Shown: piece by piece, positions 42,031-51,315 of the stretch
How positions within the stretch are numbered: the first letter of the stretch is position 1
Layout of the letters: each line of letters begins with the position of its first letter
NCBI GenBank assembly: GCA_964472305.1
Contig: CAYYJR010000016.1
Location: forward strand, 1 to 64,000
Length of the DNA: 64,000 bases
Source: CAYYJR01 sp964472305
Lineage (GTDB): Bacteria > Armatimonadota > Hebobacteria > CAIYQO01
Direction of reading: 5' to 3'
Position numbers and translations under genes: made by a program
Notes under the pieces: model-generated
Told to the model about the DNA's origin: nothing
Seen by the model: the letters and a program-made list of their open reading frames with translations, nothing else
Database searches by the model: none

Positions 42031-42759
42031 ATGTTGATTCAAGGGCATCGCCTGGGCGTGCAGAGCTGGTGTTTCCGCACGTATAAGACGACCGATGACG
42101 TCATTAAAGCCGTACAGGCCTGTGGACTGGACGCGCTGGAGTTGTGCGGCATCCATGTGGATGTCAACGACAGTGCCGCGGTGGATGTCGCGCTGGCGCA
42201 GTATCGCGCGGCGGGTATCGCGCTCACCTCATTCGGGGTGAACGGCTTTAGCGCCGACGCGGCGACAAACCGCCCGGTGTTCGAATTGGCGAAAAAGGCC
42301 GGCATTCGCGCTATCAGCGCCGACTTCGCGCCGGACGCCATCCTCACCATCGAGCGCCAGTGCGACGAATACGGCATCAAGCTGGCTATTCACAACCACG
42401 GGCGCCATCACGCCCTCGGCTCGGTCGCCGCGTTGCGCGACATGTTCGCGAAGACCACGCCCAACGTCGGCCTCTGTCTCGACACCGCGTGGATGCTCGA
42501 TTCCGGTGAAAATCCGGTGGCGGTGGCGGAGATGTTCGCCGACCGCCTTTACGGACTGCACATCAAGGACTTCATCTTCCGCCGCAACGGCTCGCCGGAA
42601 GACGTCATCGTCGGCACCGGCAACCTGAACCTGCCCGCCCTGTTCGACGCGCTGGCGAAGATCGGCTTCACCGGCTATACCAATCTCGAATACGAAGGTG
42701 ACGTGGACAACCCCGTCCCCAGCGTCCAGGCGTGCGTCGCCGAACTGCAGAAGCTGTAG
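42031..42759 (+). CDS. Sugar phosphate isomerase/epimerase (xylose-isomerase-like TIM barrel)
   Basis: A 242-residue protein of the AP-endonuclease-2/IolE-like superfamily. Metal-ligand positions are recognisable in LELCGIHVDV (Glu), KLAIHNHGRHH (His), GLCLDTAWML (Asp) and TNLEYEGDVDNP (Glu). Members isomerise or epimerise sugars and inositols; the specific substrate cannot be told. Start ATG follows AAGGAG at 7 bp; the open frame upstream is not family-like. A 20-bp bidirectional hairpin follows the stop. Confidence 0.86.
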   Translation: MLIQGHRLGVQSWCFRTYKTTDDVIKAVQACGLDALELCGIHVDVNDSAAVDVALAQYRAAGIALTSFGVNGFSADAATNRPVFELAKKAGIRAISADFAPDAILTIERQCDEYGIKLAIHNHGRHHALGSVAALRDMFAKTTPNVGLCLDTAWMLDSGENPVAVAEMFADRLYGLHIKDFIFRRNGSPEDVIVGTGNLNLPALFDALAKIGFTGYTNLEYEGDVDNPVPSVQACVAELQKL

Positions 42760-42808
42760 CCTGGGAGCGACGGCGTCCCGCCGGCCCCATGGGCAGTCGA
42801 ACGGAATG

Positions 42809-42861
42809 CACGAGCCGCCCTCGCACGGAACAGAATCTATACCGTGCGAGGGCGGCTCGTG
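42809..42861. terminator. 20-bp bidirectional hairpin
   Basis: Perfect 20-bp stem (CACGAGCCGCCCTCGCACGG and its complement), extended past a 2-nt bulge, with a 13-base AT-rich loop. It lies between the convergent isomerase and vWA genes. No T-tract on either side. Confidence 0.65.
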
Positions 42862-42914
42862 TGCATTTCCCGACTATGCAAGGGGCGGCGGGGGCGCCGG
42901 CGCTTCCGGGGAAG

Positions 42915-45869
42915 CTATTTCTTTTTCCGCTCCCGCTGTTGCTGCAACAGCGTGTTGACGGTGGTGACCGGCGCTTCGTGCTTCGCGACGGGGGTGTCGT
43001 CGGGGATGAGGTCGATGAGCGATGGGGCGGGGGTTTGCAGCTCGCCGGCGTGCTCGTGGGGGAGGCGTGGCGCGGTGGCGCGCGATTGGCGGGTGGCGCC
43101 TTTCACGTTCAGCAGCGTGCCGAGGGTGGCGGGACCGGCGGGGGCGGTCGCGGCCTGCCAGACTGGCAGGCGCGCAGTGATGACCTGGCGGACAACTGTG
43201 AAGAAAGTGCCCCACGGCAGCAGGATGCGCCGCAGCGCGACGTCGAGCAGGAAGAGCAGCGCCAACAGCAGCAGCAGCGCGGGCCAGATGTCGCGCATGC
43301 GTTGCGAGCCGAAACGCAGCCGCTGGTAGATGGCATCCGGTCGCGGATGCTCTTCGCCTTTCGTGCGCCCGGCGACCTGCGCCAACAGTGCCAGATTCGG
43401 ATGCACCGACTGGAATTCCGGGGAGTAGGGGATGGTCAGCGTCGCCATCTGCATCCCCTTCGTCGTGCCGTTTTCGCGCTCCTCCACCGTCACTAGGTAG
43501 ATGCCGGTGCCGCGCGCGTCGAATTGCGCCTCGTAGCGGCCCGGCACCGTTTCCTGCAGCGGCAACACCTCGCGCGTCACCCGCGGGCCTTCATAGTCGT
43601 CGCCCTGCACGTGGGTGACGTGCGCGCGCAAGTCGAGCAGGTTGCGGAAGTTGCCCTCCGGGGTGACGGCGTCCACCGAGATAGTCGCGCGCCCGTGGTC
43701 TTCCAGCAGCGTGGTCTGGAAATCCGCCTTGCCGGTGCGCCGCATCGACCAGCGCAGCGCCTGGGCCCAGAACGCCCCGTAGCCTTCCCAGTTCAGCCAG
43801 TGCGCGCCCCAGTGGGCGGTGGCGTCGGAGGTAAAGGCAATGGAACGACCCAATCCGAACGGCCCGGCGGCCAAAATGGGATCGTCCTTGTGCGAGGTGA
43901 GCAGCAACTGCGCGCTGCCGCTGCGCGACGCCTTGGAGGTGGTGGCCACATAGCCCAGCAGCGGCGGCGACGCCCCCCACGGGATGCCGCGCGCGGCCGG
44001 GTGCGCGGCATTGTTGACGCGCACGTGAAACGGCTCTTCCACCAGCGGCGGCTTGCTGATGCTTTGCTGATCGCGCATCAACAGCTTGGGCAGTTCCTCC
44101 GGGTATTTCGCCTCATACGCTTTGCCGCCGCCGTAATGCGCGATATAGCGCATGTAATCCAGCCCCATCTTGCCTTCGACGCCGTTGGAGATGGCGCTGA
44201 CGGTGATGTCCATTCGGCGGATCTTGTTCAGCGCGATGCGCATCTGGTCCTGCGCCGCGTTGCCGTTGCAGTCGCCTTGCGCATCGCCGTCGCCGACCAG
44301 GATGATGTGCTTCACCGGCGCCGGGCATTGCTTCAGCACGCGCGCGGCTTCCAGCAGCATGGGCGAATAGCCGGGGGGGTCCCCCATGTTGGTCAGCTTG
44401 TTCATCTCTTTCTTCAGCCACTTGCGGTTATGCACGCGCTGCAGCTTGATCGGCCAGCCACCGGGACTGGTTTGCCAGCCGGTGCTGCCATAGTTGACAT
44501 TGCAGTCCTCCACTCCGAGGTAATCGATGGGCTCCAACAGATCGACCATTTGCTTGGCCGCCTCGATGGAGGTATCGATAATGCGCTGGTCTTCCAGGTA
44601 TTCGATCACCATGACCACCGCCACCGAGGGAAAACGCTTGATTTTCTTGACGTCCAGCGAGAGCGGCAGGATATCCTCGATAGGCGTCTGGTAATACCCG
44701 CCCGCGCCGAAACTTTCCTCGCCGCCCACCATGGCGAAGCCCATGCCGGTGTCGCGCACCGCACTGCGCAGCACCAGCATCTGGGTGGGTGAGACATTCC
44801 ACGCGGGCACGTTGGCAAACAGCACGCTGTCATACTGGGTGCATTCCGCCAGTGAGGCGGGAATGCGGTCTACCCCGCCAAGCTCGACCTGCAACGATCG
44901 CGCCCGCAACGCCGTCGCCAACGGCGCGCCGTCACCCGGCGTGCCCTCCACGATGAGCAGTTTCGGTTTGCCGGCGACGCGCGTGTATGCGTAAGCCACG
45001 TTGTTGTCGGGCACGCTGTCTTGTGTTCCGGGCACCTCCAGCAGCGCGCGATAGTGATAAAGCCCGCTGCGCTCGGTCTTTTGCTCGAAGGCGACGACCG
45101 TTTTGCCGGGTTTCAGGTGCACTTTGCGGGTTTCCACCGGCGTATTGTTGCGGTACAGCGTGATGAGACCATCCGTATCCTGCAGCGCCTCCGCGAGCAC
45201 CGACACCTGGAATGGCGCCCCCTCCTTGCTCTCCGCTGGTACTTCCGCGTGCAGCAACAGCGCTTCACCGCGGACGGTGTCACGTTTCAGGGGGACGATG
45301 GAAATGCGCACGTCGTTGGCGAGTGCCAGTCCCGCCTGATCCAGCGCGTTGCCCAGGTTCTCGTTGCCGTCGGAAAAGAGCACGATTTGCTTGCCAGATT
45401 CCTGCGGGAAGCTGGCCATCGCGACCTGGATGCCGGCGGCGATGTCAGTACGCGAGGTGCTGGGCGTGGAGACGATGGTGGCAATCTTCTTGATGCCGTT
45501 TGTCTCTTCGATCGGCTGGTCAAGCAGTGCTTCACCGCCGAAAGCCACCAGCGCGGCGGTGTCACCGCGCCGCATGTTGCGCGTCGCCTGGCGGATGTAA
45601 TCGAGGATGAACGCCTGCTGCGATTTCTGGATGCTGTCGGAAACATCCACCGCGAAGACGGTGCAGAGGGTGGTGGTGGGCCGCACCAGTTGCGCGCCCG
45701 CCAGCGCCAGCACCAGCAGTGAGAGCAACAGCGCGCGGAGGGTGGCGGATAACCGCGCGCGCGCACGACCCAGATCGGCCAGACTGTCGCGGATCACCCA
45801 CCAGGTGAATGCCCACACCAGCGGGAGCAGGTACAGATATTGCGGATGGGAAAAGTGAATGGAATACAC
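42915..45869 (-). CDS. Large vWA/GATase-like membrane protein (BatA/DUF58-cluster type)
   Basis: A 984-residue membrane protein. Two hydrophobic helices at the N-terminus (YLYLLPLVWAFTWWV; LRALLLSLLVLALAGAQLV) precede a vWA domain with MIDAS-like FAVDVSDSIQKSQQ and a later IVLFSDGNENLG. The middle has a class I glutamine-amidotransferase-like fold (LLIVEGTPGDG, MGFAMVGGEESFGAGGYYQTP) without a catalytic Cys, and a helix near residue 875 precedes a proline-rich tail. Such proteins often partner MoxR ATPases, two of which are in the window but not adjacent. Start is uncertain: GTG 45869 gives a normal N-terminus; a TTG at 45983 is possible. Confidence 0.8.
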   Translation of the reverse strand: MYSIHFSHPQYLYLLPLVWAFTWWVIRDSLADLGRARARLSATLRALLLSLLVLALAGAQLVRPTTTLCTVFAVDVSDSIQKSQQAFILDYIRQATRNMRRGDTAALVAFGGEALLDQPIEETNGIKKIATIVSTPSTSRTDIAAGIQVAMASFPQESGKQIVLFSDGNENLGNALDQAGLALANDVRISIVPLKRDTVRGEALLLHAEVPAESKEGAPFQVSVLAEALQDTDGLITLYRNNTPVETRKVHLKPGKTVVAFEQKTERSGLYHYRALLEVPGTQDSVPDNNVAYAYTRVAGKPKLLIVEGTPGDGAPLATALRARSLQVELGGVDRIPASLAECTQYDSVLFANVPAWNVSPTQMLVLRSAVRDTGMGFAMVGGEESFGAGGYYQTPIEDILPLSLDVKKIKRFPSVAVVMVIEYLEDQRIIDTSIEAAKQMVDLLEPIDYLGVEDCNVNYGSTGWQTSPGGWPIKLQRVHNRKWLKKEMNKLTNMGDPPGYSPMLLEAARVLKQCPAPVKHIILVGDGDAQGDCNGNAAQDQMRIALNKIRRMDITVSAISNGVEGKMGLDYMRYIAHYGGGKAYEAKYPEELPKLLMRDQQSISKPPLVEEPFHVRVNNAAHPAARGIPWGASPPLLGYVATTSKASRSGSAQLLLTSHKDDPILAAGPFGLGRSIAFTSDATAHWGAHWLNWEGYGAFWAQALRWSMRRTGKADFQTTLLEDHGRATISVDAVTPEGNFRNLLDLRAHVTHVQGDDYEGPRVTREVLPLQETVPGRYEAQFDARGTGIYLVTVEERENGTTKGMQMATLTIPYSPEFQSVHPNLALLAQVAGRTKGEEHPRPDAIYQRLRFGSQRMRDIWPALLLLLALLFLLDVALRRILLPWGTFFTVVRQVITARLPVWQAATAPAGPATLGTLLNVKGATRQSRATAPRLPHEHAGELQTPAPSLIDLIPDDTPVAKHEAPVTTVNTLLQQQRERKKK

Positions 45870-46070
45870 AGTACGAACTTCACTGTTCAACGCGCGGCGT
45901 ATTGGTGGTTGAATCGGCCAGGATGGCCATAACAATACCGGTATGGGCAGACGCAGTGGTTTCGCCCTGGTCTTCTTAACCAACGGTCATGCACATTCAC
46001 TCACTCATGCCCGGATCACGTCAGGGTATGAATAAGAAACCATCAATCGGCGTCGCTTTCCATACCTGTC

Positions 46071-46079
46071 ATTATACCA
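46071..46079 (-). promoter_or_regulatory. Extended -10 promoter of the vWA gene
   Basis: Minus-strand TGGTATAAT without a clear -35. Start expected near 46064. Confidence 0.5.
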
Positions 46080-46102
46080 CCTTTCGCCAACTACCCTTCA
46101 CC

Positions 46103-46111
46103 TGTTATACT
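46103..46111 (+). promoter_or_regulatory. Extended -10 promoter of xerC
   Basis: TGTTATACT, an extended -10, about 35 bp before the GTG start codon. It is divergent from the vWA promoter, the two -10 boxes lying about 30 bp apart. Confidence 0.5.
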
Positions 46112-46145
46112 ACCTCTGGTTAACTTTTCTCAGGAGACCAGGGAA

Positions 46146-47075
46146 GTGGATGTTGCATCGCCGTTGCACGCCTGGTTGGACGCCTATCTCGATTACCTGA
46201 CCACCATTCAGCGGGCGTCGCCGCATACCGTCAAAGGTTACACGGAAGATCTGGTGCAGTTCACTCGATTCGCCGTGGCGCGCGGTCGCGATAGCTGGAC
46301 GGCAATGACGGCGCTGGATATCCGGCGCTATCTGGCGGAGTTGATGGGCGGGGGCGCTGCGCGTGCATCCGTGGCGCGCAAGCTCTCCGCGTTGCGCGGT
46401 TTTTTCGCGTTCCTCACCGCCCGCCGGTTGCGTGAGGATAATCCGATGGTCGGCCTGCGCGCGCCTAAACTGGCGGAGCGCCTGCCGCATTATCTGGAAG
46501 AAGACGAGATGAGTGAGCTGTTGCGCGCACCAGAGACGGAAACGCCGCTGGGCGCGCGCGACCGCGCGATTCTGGAGGTGCTCTACGCCACCGGCATGCG
46601 CGTGTCCGAACTCGTTGGTCTCAATGTGCTCGATCTGGCGCGCGCCGATCCGACCGCGGGGCTGGCGGCGTTGCGCGTGGTGGGCAAGGGACGCAAGGAG
46701 CGTGTGGTGCTGTTGGGCGAAGAAGCGGTGACCGCGGTGCAGGTTTACCTGGCGGGCGGGCGCCCGGCGCTGCTGGCACGACGGCAAGGCGACGATGACG
46801 GCGCGCTGTTTCTCAATCGCACCGGCACGCGCCTGACCGACCGCAGCGTCGCACGTCTGCTGCACAAATACGTAATGCGCACCTGCGCGCGGCGCGGCAT
46901 CAGCCCGCACGCGCTGCGCCATACCTTCGCCACCCATCTAGTGAACCATGGCGCTGACTTGCGCACCGTGCAGCAGTTGCTCGGTCACGTTTCGCTGGCC
47001 ACCACCGAAGTCTACACCCACGTCTCCGCCCGGCGACTGCGCGATGTCTATGAGAAAGCGCACCCGCGCGCGTAA
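46146..47075 (+). CDS. xerC: Tyrosine recombinase XerC/XerD
   Basis: A 309-residue site-specific recombinase of the size and layout of XerC/D, which resolve chromosome dimers at dif. The N-terminal SAM-like domain (HAWLDAYLDYLTTIQRASPHTVKGY) is followed by the catalytic domain: Arg in ATGMRVSELVGL, Lys in VVGKGRKERVV, HALRHTFATH, LLGHVSLATTEVYTHV with the nucleophilic Tyr near residue 289. Complete. No integrase-type att site or mobile genes adjoin it, which favours a housekeeping role. GTG start with AGGAG at 9 bp. Confidence 0.92.
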   Translation: MDVASPLHAWLDAYLDYLTTIQRASPHTVKGYTEDLVQFTRFAVARGRDSWTAMTALDIRRYLAELMGGGAARASVARKLSALRGFFAFLTARRLREDNPMVGLRAPKLAERLPHYLEEDEMSELLRAPETETPLGARDRAILEVLYATGMRVSELVGLNVLDLARADPTAGLAALRVVGKGRKERVVLLGEEAVTAVQVYLAGGRPALLARRQGDDDGALFLNRTGTRLTDRSVARLLHKYVMRTCARRGISPHALRHTFATHLVNHGADLRTVQQLLGHVSLATTEVYTHVSARRLRDVYEKAHPRA

Positions 47076-47161
47076 CGCGAGTGATGTGGTTCCTTGAGTC
47101 GGTGATTTTGATACGGACATCCTGTCCTGCTCAACTACCCTCACGGGTACGGTAACGACTT

Positions 47162-48439
47162 ATGCCGTTTGCGATGTTCAACATCGATCCGCTGCCGATA
47201 AAGACCGACCGCACGCTGCGGGCGGTGCCGTACGTTACCTATGCCTTGTGCTTCGCGAATATTTTCGTCTATCTGCAATTGCTGGGCGAGAGCAATTACA
47301 CGCTGGCGGAAGTGAGGCACCAGTGGGGATTCATTATCGCCGAGCCCAGCTTGACGACGCTGTTTACCCATGCCTTCCTGCACACCGATCTGCTGCATCT
47401 GTTGAGCAACATTTTCATCCTCTGGCTGGTCGGCACCGTGCTGGAATGCGGCATCGGCAGCCTGGTGTTTCTGCTGCTGTACCTGGCCAGTCTGGTGGCT
47501 TCGTGCATGCTGTTCGGACTGATCGGCCGCGTCTTTCTGCATGATTCTCTCAACGTGCCGCTGATCGGCGCCTCGGGCGCGATCTCCGGCATTACCGGGC
47601 TGGCTACCTTCCGCTATTCCCGCTTGCGCGTATGGACCATCATGCTGTTCTCCACCCCGTGGGTGCCGCTGCCCATTCCACTGCCCATTCCCATCTGGCT
47701 GCCGTTGTGGGTGTATGGCGCGCTGTTCGCGGTACGCAATCTGGTGGACGGCATCATGATGATCGTGCTGGGGCGCAGTGAAGTGGTCGCGTACTGGGCG
47801 CACATCGGCGGGGTTGGCCTGGGCATGCTGCTGGCGCTGCTGATGCGGGTAGCGGAGGAAGGCCGGCGCGAATTCGTGCTGGAGGAGACCACCCGTGCCG
47901 CCTCGGGCGGGGCGCCGAAAGAATACTCACTGAACGAGCTCAAGCGCCTGTTGCGCCAGCAACCCAACGATCCTGAATTACTGGAAGCGATGGCCGGGTT
48001 GATGATGGCGCGCGGCGAGCAAGAGCTGAGCCGCGATCTGTACCTGAAGGCGATCCGTATTTTCCTTGCGGGCGCCATGCGCGAGCGCGCCGCCGTCGCC
48101 TACCTGAATGTGCTGCGCACCGCGCCGCGGACGTTATTGAGTCCACGCGAACAAATCACGCTGGCCTCCGCCCTGGAAGCACAAGGGCATTACGATGAAG
48201 CGGCGCAGGCGTTCATGCTCATCGTCGATCATTACGGCGAGCGTGACGAGGCACAGACGGCGCTGCTGCGCACCTCGCAAATTTATCTGCGCTACCTGAA
48301 GAATCCGGGCATCGCCGAGCGCTTGCTGCACCAACTGCTGGAACGCTACCCGGACTCCACCTGGCGCACCCTGGTGCACGAACGCCTGCGCGAGATCGCC
48401 GCCGTCGCCACCATTACCGGGTACAACGAGCCGGAGTAG
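47162..48439 (+). CDS. Rhomboid family intramembrane serine protease with TPR-like tail
   Basis: A 425-residue protein. Residues 1-230 are a rhomboid core: six or seven membrane helices, HTDLLHLLSNIFILW (Asn), nucleophile Ser138 in GASGAISG and the partner His in YWAHIGGVGLG. The C-terminal ~190 residues are soluble helical repeats resembling TPRs (NDPELLEAMAGLMMARGEQELSRD and onward), suggesting a protein-docking platform. The substrate is unknown. Follows xerC by 86 bp on the same strand. Confidence 0.9.
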   Translation: MPFAMFNIDPLPIKTDRTLRAVPYVTYALCFANIFVYLQLLGESNYTLAEVRHQWGFIIAEPSLTTLFTHAFLHTDLLHLLSNIFILWLVGTVLECGIGSLVFLLLYLASLVASCMLFGLIGRVFLHDSLNVPLIGASGAISGITGLATFRYSRLRVWTIMLFSTPWVPLPIPLPIPIWLPLWVYGALFAVRNLVDGIMMIVLGRSEVVAYWAHIGGVGLGMLLALLMRVAEEGRREFVLEETTRAASGGAPKEYSLNELKRLLRQQPNDPELLEAMAGLMMARGEQELSRDLYLKAIRIFLAGAMRERAAVAYLNVLRTAPRTLLSPREQITLASALEAQGHYDEAAQAFMLIVDHYGERDEAQTALLRTSQIYLRYLKNPGIAERLLHQLLERYPDSTWRTLVHERLREIAAVATITGYNEPE

Positions 48440-48509
48440 GCGACGGATCCATCTTGTTTTGTCCCCATTCCGTCGCAGGGAGTACCGTGCACGCGGGAAA
48501 GAAGACGAT

Positions 48510-49493
48510 ATGCGAGTCATCATCGATACCGATCCCGGCATAGACGACAGCGTGGCACTGGCGCTGGCCGTGCGTTCGCCCGAACTCGAGATTGCCGCCA
48601 TCACCACGACGTACGGCAACACCACCGTGACTCACGCGACGCGCAATGCCCGTGAACTGCTGACGCGGTTGGGAGTGGGGGAACGCATACCGGTGCACCC
48701 CGGTGCCGACCGCCCGTTGCTGCGTCCGCTGCGGGTGGCAGACGAGACGCACGGACGCTACGGGGTGGGCTATGCGGAAGTAAAGGTGGCGGACGAGGAA
48801 TCGCTGCTGCCCATCGAGGCGCCGGGGATGATGTTGCAAGCCGCGGCCAACGCCAATGCGCCGCTCACGTTTATCTGCCTGGGACCACTGACCAACCTTG
48901 CGCTCGCGCTGGCGCTGGACCGCCCGTTATTACAGGCGCAGGTGGCGGAGATCGTGTTGATGGGTGGCGAGCCGGAAGGACAGGGGAATGTGACGCCTGT
49001 GGCAGAATTCAACTTCTGGTGCGATCCTGAGGCGGCGGAGATGGTGATGCAGAGCGGCATTCCCCTCCGCATGGTCGGCCTCAACGTCACCCGGCGCATG
49101 ATCCTCTCTCGCCAGGCGGTGGATCTGCTGGGCGCGCATGACGATCCCGAACTGCGCTGGTGGAGCGACATGCTGCGTTTTTATGAGGAGTTTCATCGCG
49201 CGCAGAGCGGATTGACGGGGTGCGTCATTAACGATCCACTGGCCATCGCGCTGGCGATGCGCCCCGAATGGGGCGTCACCCGCGCCATGGCGGTGGAGGT
49301 GGCGCGCCACGACGATGCCACTCGCGGCCAGTCGCTGTGCGATCGGCACCAACTCTCCGCGCGCGCCGTTAACGCGCAGGTCTATCTCGACTGCCGTTGG
49401 GCCGATGTTATGCAACTGGTCAACGACCGTGTCTTCCACGCCGCGCTGTCCGTGGAAGAGCTGGCGCGCGGCCTGGCGATGCGGCTGCTGTGA
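48510..49493 (+). CDS. Inosine/uridine-preferring nucleoside hydrolase family
   Basis: A 327-residue nucleoside hydrolase, cleaving ribonucleosides into base and ribose in salvage. The calcium-binding N-terminal DTDPGIDDSVAL is intact, as are TTYGN and the LGPLTNLALAL and EFNFWCDPEAA motifs. At the C-terminal metal site the usual HDP triad reads NDP (CVINDPLAIAL), so the His that protonates purine leaving groups in the protozoal enzymes is Asn; pyrimidine or altered specificity is possible. Start ATG at 48510. Its stop is 3 bp from the convergent HAD gene's stop. Confidence 0.9.
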   Translation: MRVIIDTDPGIDDSVALALAVRSPELEIAAITTTYGNTTVTHATRNARELLTRLGVGERIPVHPGADRPLLRPLRVADETHGRYGVGYAEVKVADEESLLPIEAPGMMLQAAANANAPLTFICLGPLTNLALALALDRPLLQAQVAEIVLMGGEPEGQGNVTPVAEFNFWCDPEAAEMVMQSGIPLRMVGLNVTRRMILSRQAVDLLGAHDDPELRWWSDMLRFYEEFHRAQSGLTGCVINDPLAIALAMRPEWGVTRAMAVEVARHDDATRGQSLCDRHQLSARAVNAQVYLDCRWADVMQLVNDRVFHAALSVEELARGLAMRLL

Positions 49494-49496
49494 GGC

Positions 49497-50159
49497 TCAA
49501 TTCAGCAGCGTGATAAAGTCGTCCGGGGTCATTTCCGCCAGGCTGTCGACCACGCGGTCGGCATGGCGCAACGCTTCGCGCGTGTGGTTGGTGGTGACCG
49601 CCAGCGCCTTCATGCCGCCGTTCAACGCCGCCTGCACGCCGGCGACAGCGTCCTCTACCACCACGCAGCGCGCGGGCGGGATGCCCACCCGCGCGGCCGC
49701 GAGCAGGAACACCTGCGGATCGGGTTTGCCGCGCGTGACATCCTCGGCAGAGACAATCGCTTCGAACATCCCCTGCAATCCTAACTCGTCCAGGATCATC
49801 GCCACGTTGGCGCGCGGAGTAGAAGTGCCGATAGCACGGTGAAATCCCACCGCCTTCAACGCCGGCAATAGCGTCATCACTCCGGGCAGCGGCTGCACCT
49901 TGCCGCGCAGCAGGTCGCGAAAGATCGCTTCCTTGCGGTCGGCCAACTCGGCAATGCGCTCCGGCGGCAGTGGGTGGCTGTAGATGATGGGAAAAATATC
50001 GGCATTGTGCCGACCGAAGATATGCGCGAACTGCTCGCGCGAAAACGTATAGCCGACTTCCTCCCCAAGCTGTGCAAACGAAGCGTAGTGCGCCTCTTTG
50101 CTATCCACCAGCACGCCGTCGAGGTCAAAAAGAATGCCGCATTGATCGGGTGCATACAT
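49497..50159 (-). CDS. HAD-superfamily phosphatase, beta-phosphoglucomutase-like
   Basis: A 220-residue HAD hydrolase of subfamily IA. Motif I FDLDGVLVDS (nucleophile and acid Asp), motif II GTSTPRANV, motif III Lys in VTRGKPDPQVFLLAA and motif IV VVVEDAVAGVQAA are all present. Substrates are probably sugar phosphates; a mutase needs the same core, so phosphatase versus mutase is unresolved. It follows the PIG-L deacetylase gene by 42 bp on the minus strand and likely shares its promoter. Start ATG after GGAGGA. Confidence 0.9.
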   Translation of the reverse strand: MYAPDQCGILFDLDGVLVDSKEAHYASFAQLGEEVGYTFSREQFAHIFGRHNADIFPIIYSHPLPPERIAELADRKEAIFRDLLRGKVQPLPGVMTLLPALKAVGFHRAIGTSTPRANVAMILDELGLQGMFEAIVSAEDVTRGKPDPQVFLLAAARVGIPPARCVVVEDAVAGVQAALNGGMKALAVTTNHTREALRHADRVVDSLAEMTPDDFITLLN

Positions 50160-50201
50160 GCCGTGGATCCTCCGTTCAGAACAATGGTACGCGATCGCGC
50201 G

Positions 50202-51017
50202 TTAACCCAACTCCCCCACGTAGGCCTGGTCAATCCGGCAGGCATCGCCGAGTATCTCCGCCAGCGGATCGGTGTCAGCGGCGGAAAAGCCCAGATGCGC
50301 GTGCCGTCGCCAGCCTTCGGCTACCGCGAAGCCGCCGGACATCCGTCCCACCTCGCGGCACATGGCCTCCATCATGGTCAAGTAGGCATCCACCCCCTGG
50401 CTCACGTCCAGCCATTCCTTCTGCGAGCGATGTTGCGCCAGCATCTCGCGTTTTGTCGCCAGTACTGCGCTCACGTCCACGTACAGCTCGGGACGCACCA
50501 GTCGGCGCATGCCGTCGTGTAAGCCATATGGCAGCGCGTGATACAGCGTTGTTTCGCCATCCCACGGTGTTACGGGCGGATCGGTGACCACGGTGCTCAT
50601 GGCGCGCGAGAAGGCGGCGGTGACGACCAGCCGAGCGGCATTCTGGTGGTCTTCCATGTAGTCCGGCAACGAGGGGAGCAGGATAATGCGCGGCTGCACC
50701 CGGCGGATCACCGCGCCCACCCGCGCGAGCTGCGCCGGCTCATATAGCAACTCCAGATCGTCGGCAATGGGCGCATACACCGTGCCGCCCGCCACGCGCG
50801 CCGCCGTTTTCGCCTCTTCCCCGCGGATGCGGATGATCTCCTCGCGGGTATGCACCGCGGTGCCGCCGGAGCCGTTGCACAGATTCCATAGGTGAATAGC
50901 GGCGCCTGCCTGCTGCAACAGCAACAGCGTGCCCGCCATCATGAATTCGATGTCGTCGGGATGTGCCCCCACCGCCAGCGCGCTCCAGCGCGGTGAGGAG
51001 GATGCGGCCTCTGTCAT
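50202..51017 (-). CDS. PIG-L/LmbE family deacetylase
   Basis: A 271-residue zinc-dependent deacetylase of the PIG-L family, which removes N-acetyl groups from GlcNAc-type substrates. The zinc motif AHPDDIEF is at residues 18-25, and the third ligand is in DYMEDHQNAARL. The later half follows bacterial BshB-like proteins (TTLYHALPYGLHDG). Bacillithiol synthesis or glycan deacetylation are both possible; no bshA or bshC is seen. It heads a two-gene unit with the HAD phosphatase and has a near-consensus promoter. Confidence 0.9.
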   Translation of the reverse strand: MTEAASSSPRWSALAVGAHPDDIEFMMAGTLLLLQQAGAAIHLWNLCNGSGGTAVHTREEIIRIRGEEAKTAARVAGGTVYAPIADDLELLYEPAQLARVGAVIRRVQPRIILLPSLPDYMEDHQNAARLVVTAAFSRAMSTVVTDPPVTPWDGETTLYHALPYGLHDGMRRLVRPELYVDVSAVLATKREMLAQHRSQKEWLDVSQGVDAYLTMMEAMCREVGRMSGGFAVAEGWRRHAHLGFSAADTDPLAEILGDACRIDQAYVGELG

Positions 51018-51052
51018 GTGTCTACGCCACCCTCTCCGAATAGTCTGCCGTG

Positions 51053-51081
51053 ATGATAGGCAGGTTGCTCCGGCCTGTCAA
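51053..51081 (-). promoter_or_regulatory. Promoter of the PIG-L/HAD unit
   Basis: On the minus strand consensus TTGACA, 17-bp spacer, TATCAT. The start would fall near 51046, 29 nt before the ATG. Confidence 0.8.
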
Positions 51082-51211
51082 TACAGCGCTGCCGTACGCC
51101 ATGGGCACCAGCACATTGGGAACCCCTCACCCGGTGTGTCTACGCTGTCATGTAAAAGATTTCCTGCGCGGGTATGGAATAATATCTTGCTGGATGTGTG
51201 CTTGCGTGGCA

Positions 51212-51267
51212 TGGCAAATCCGAGTCCCGGACGACAGCTTGCTTGATTTGCCATTGCGTGATAAACT
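51212..51267 (+). promoter_or_regulatory. Possible promoter/operator of the stalk-domain protein
   Basis: TTGCTT (51239-51244), a 17-bp spacer and TAAACT (51262-51267) form a weak promoter. An inverted repeat TGGCAAATC/GATTTGCCA (51212-51220 and 51245-51253) brackets the -35 and could bind a regulator. Confidence 0.35.
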
Positions 51268-51315
51268 GAAGTAATTACGTTAAACAGCGCAACTCGTCCA
51301 ACAGGAGAGATGACC

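Noticed and set aside
46146..47075. XerC-like recombinase as integrase of a mobile element
   Set aside because: Size, N-terminal domain and neighbours (rhomboid, vWA) fit housekeeping Xer; no att repeats, tRNA target or phage genes are near.
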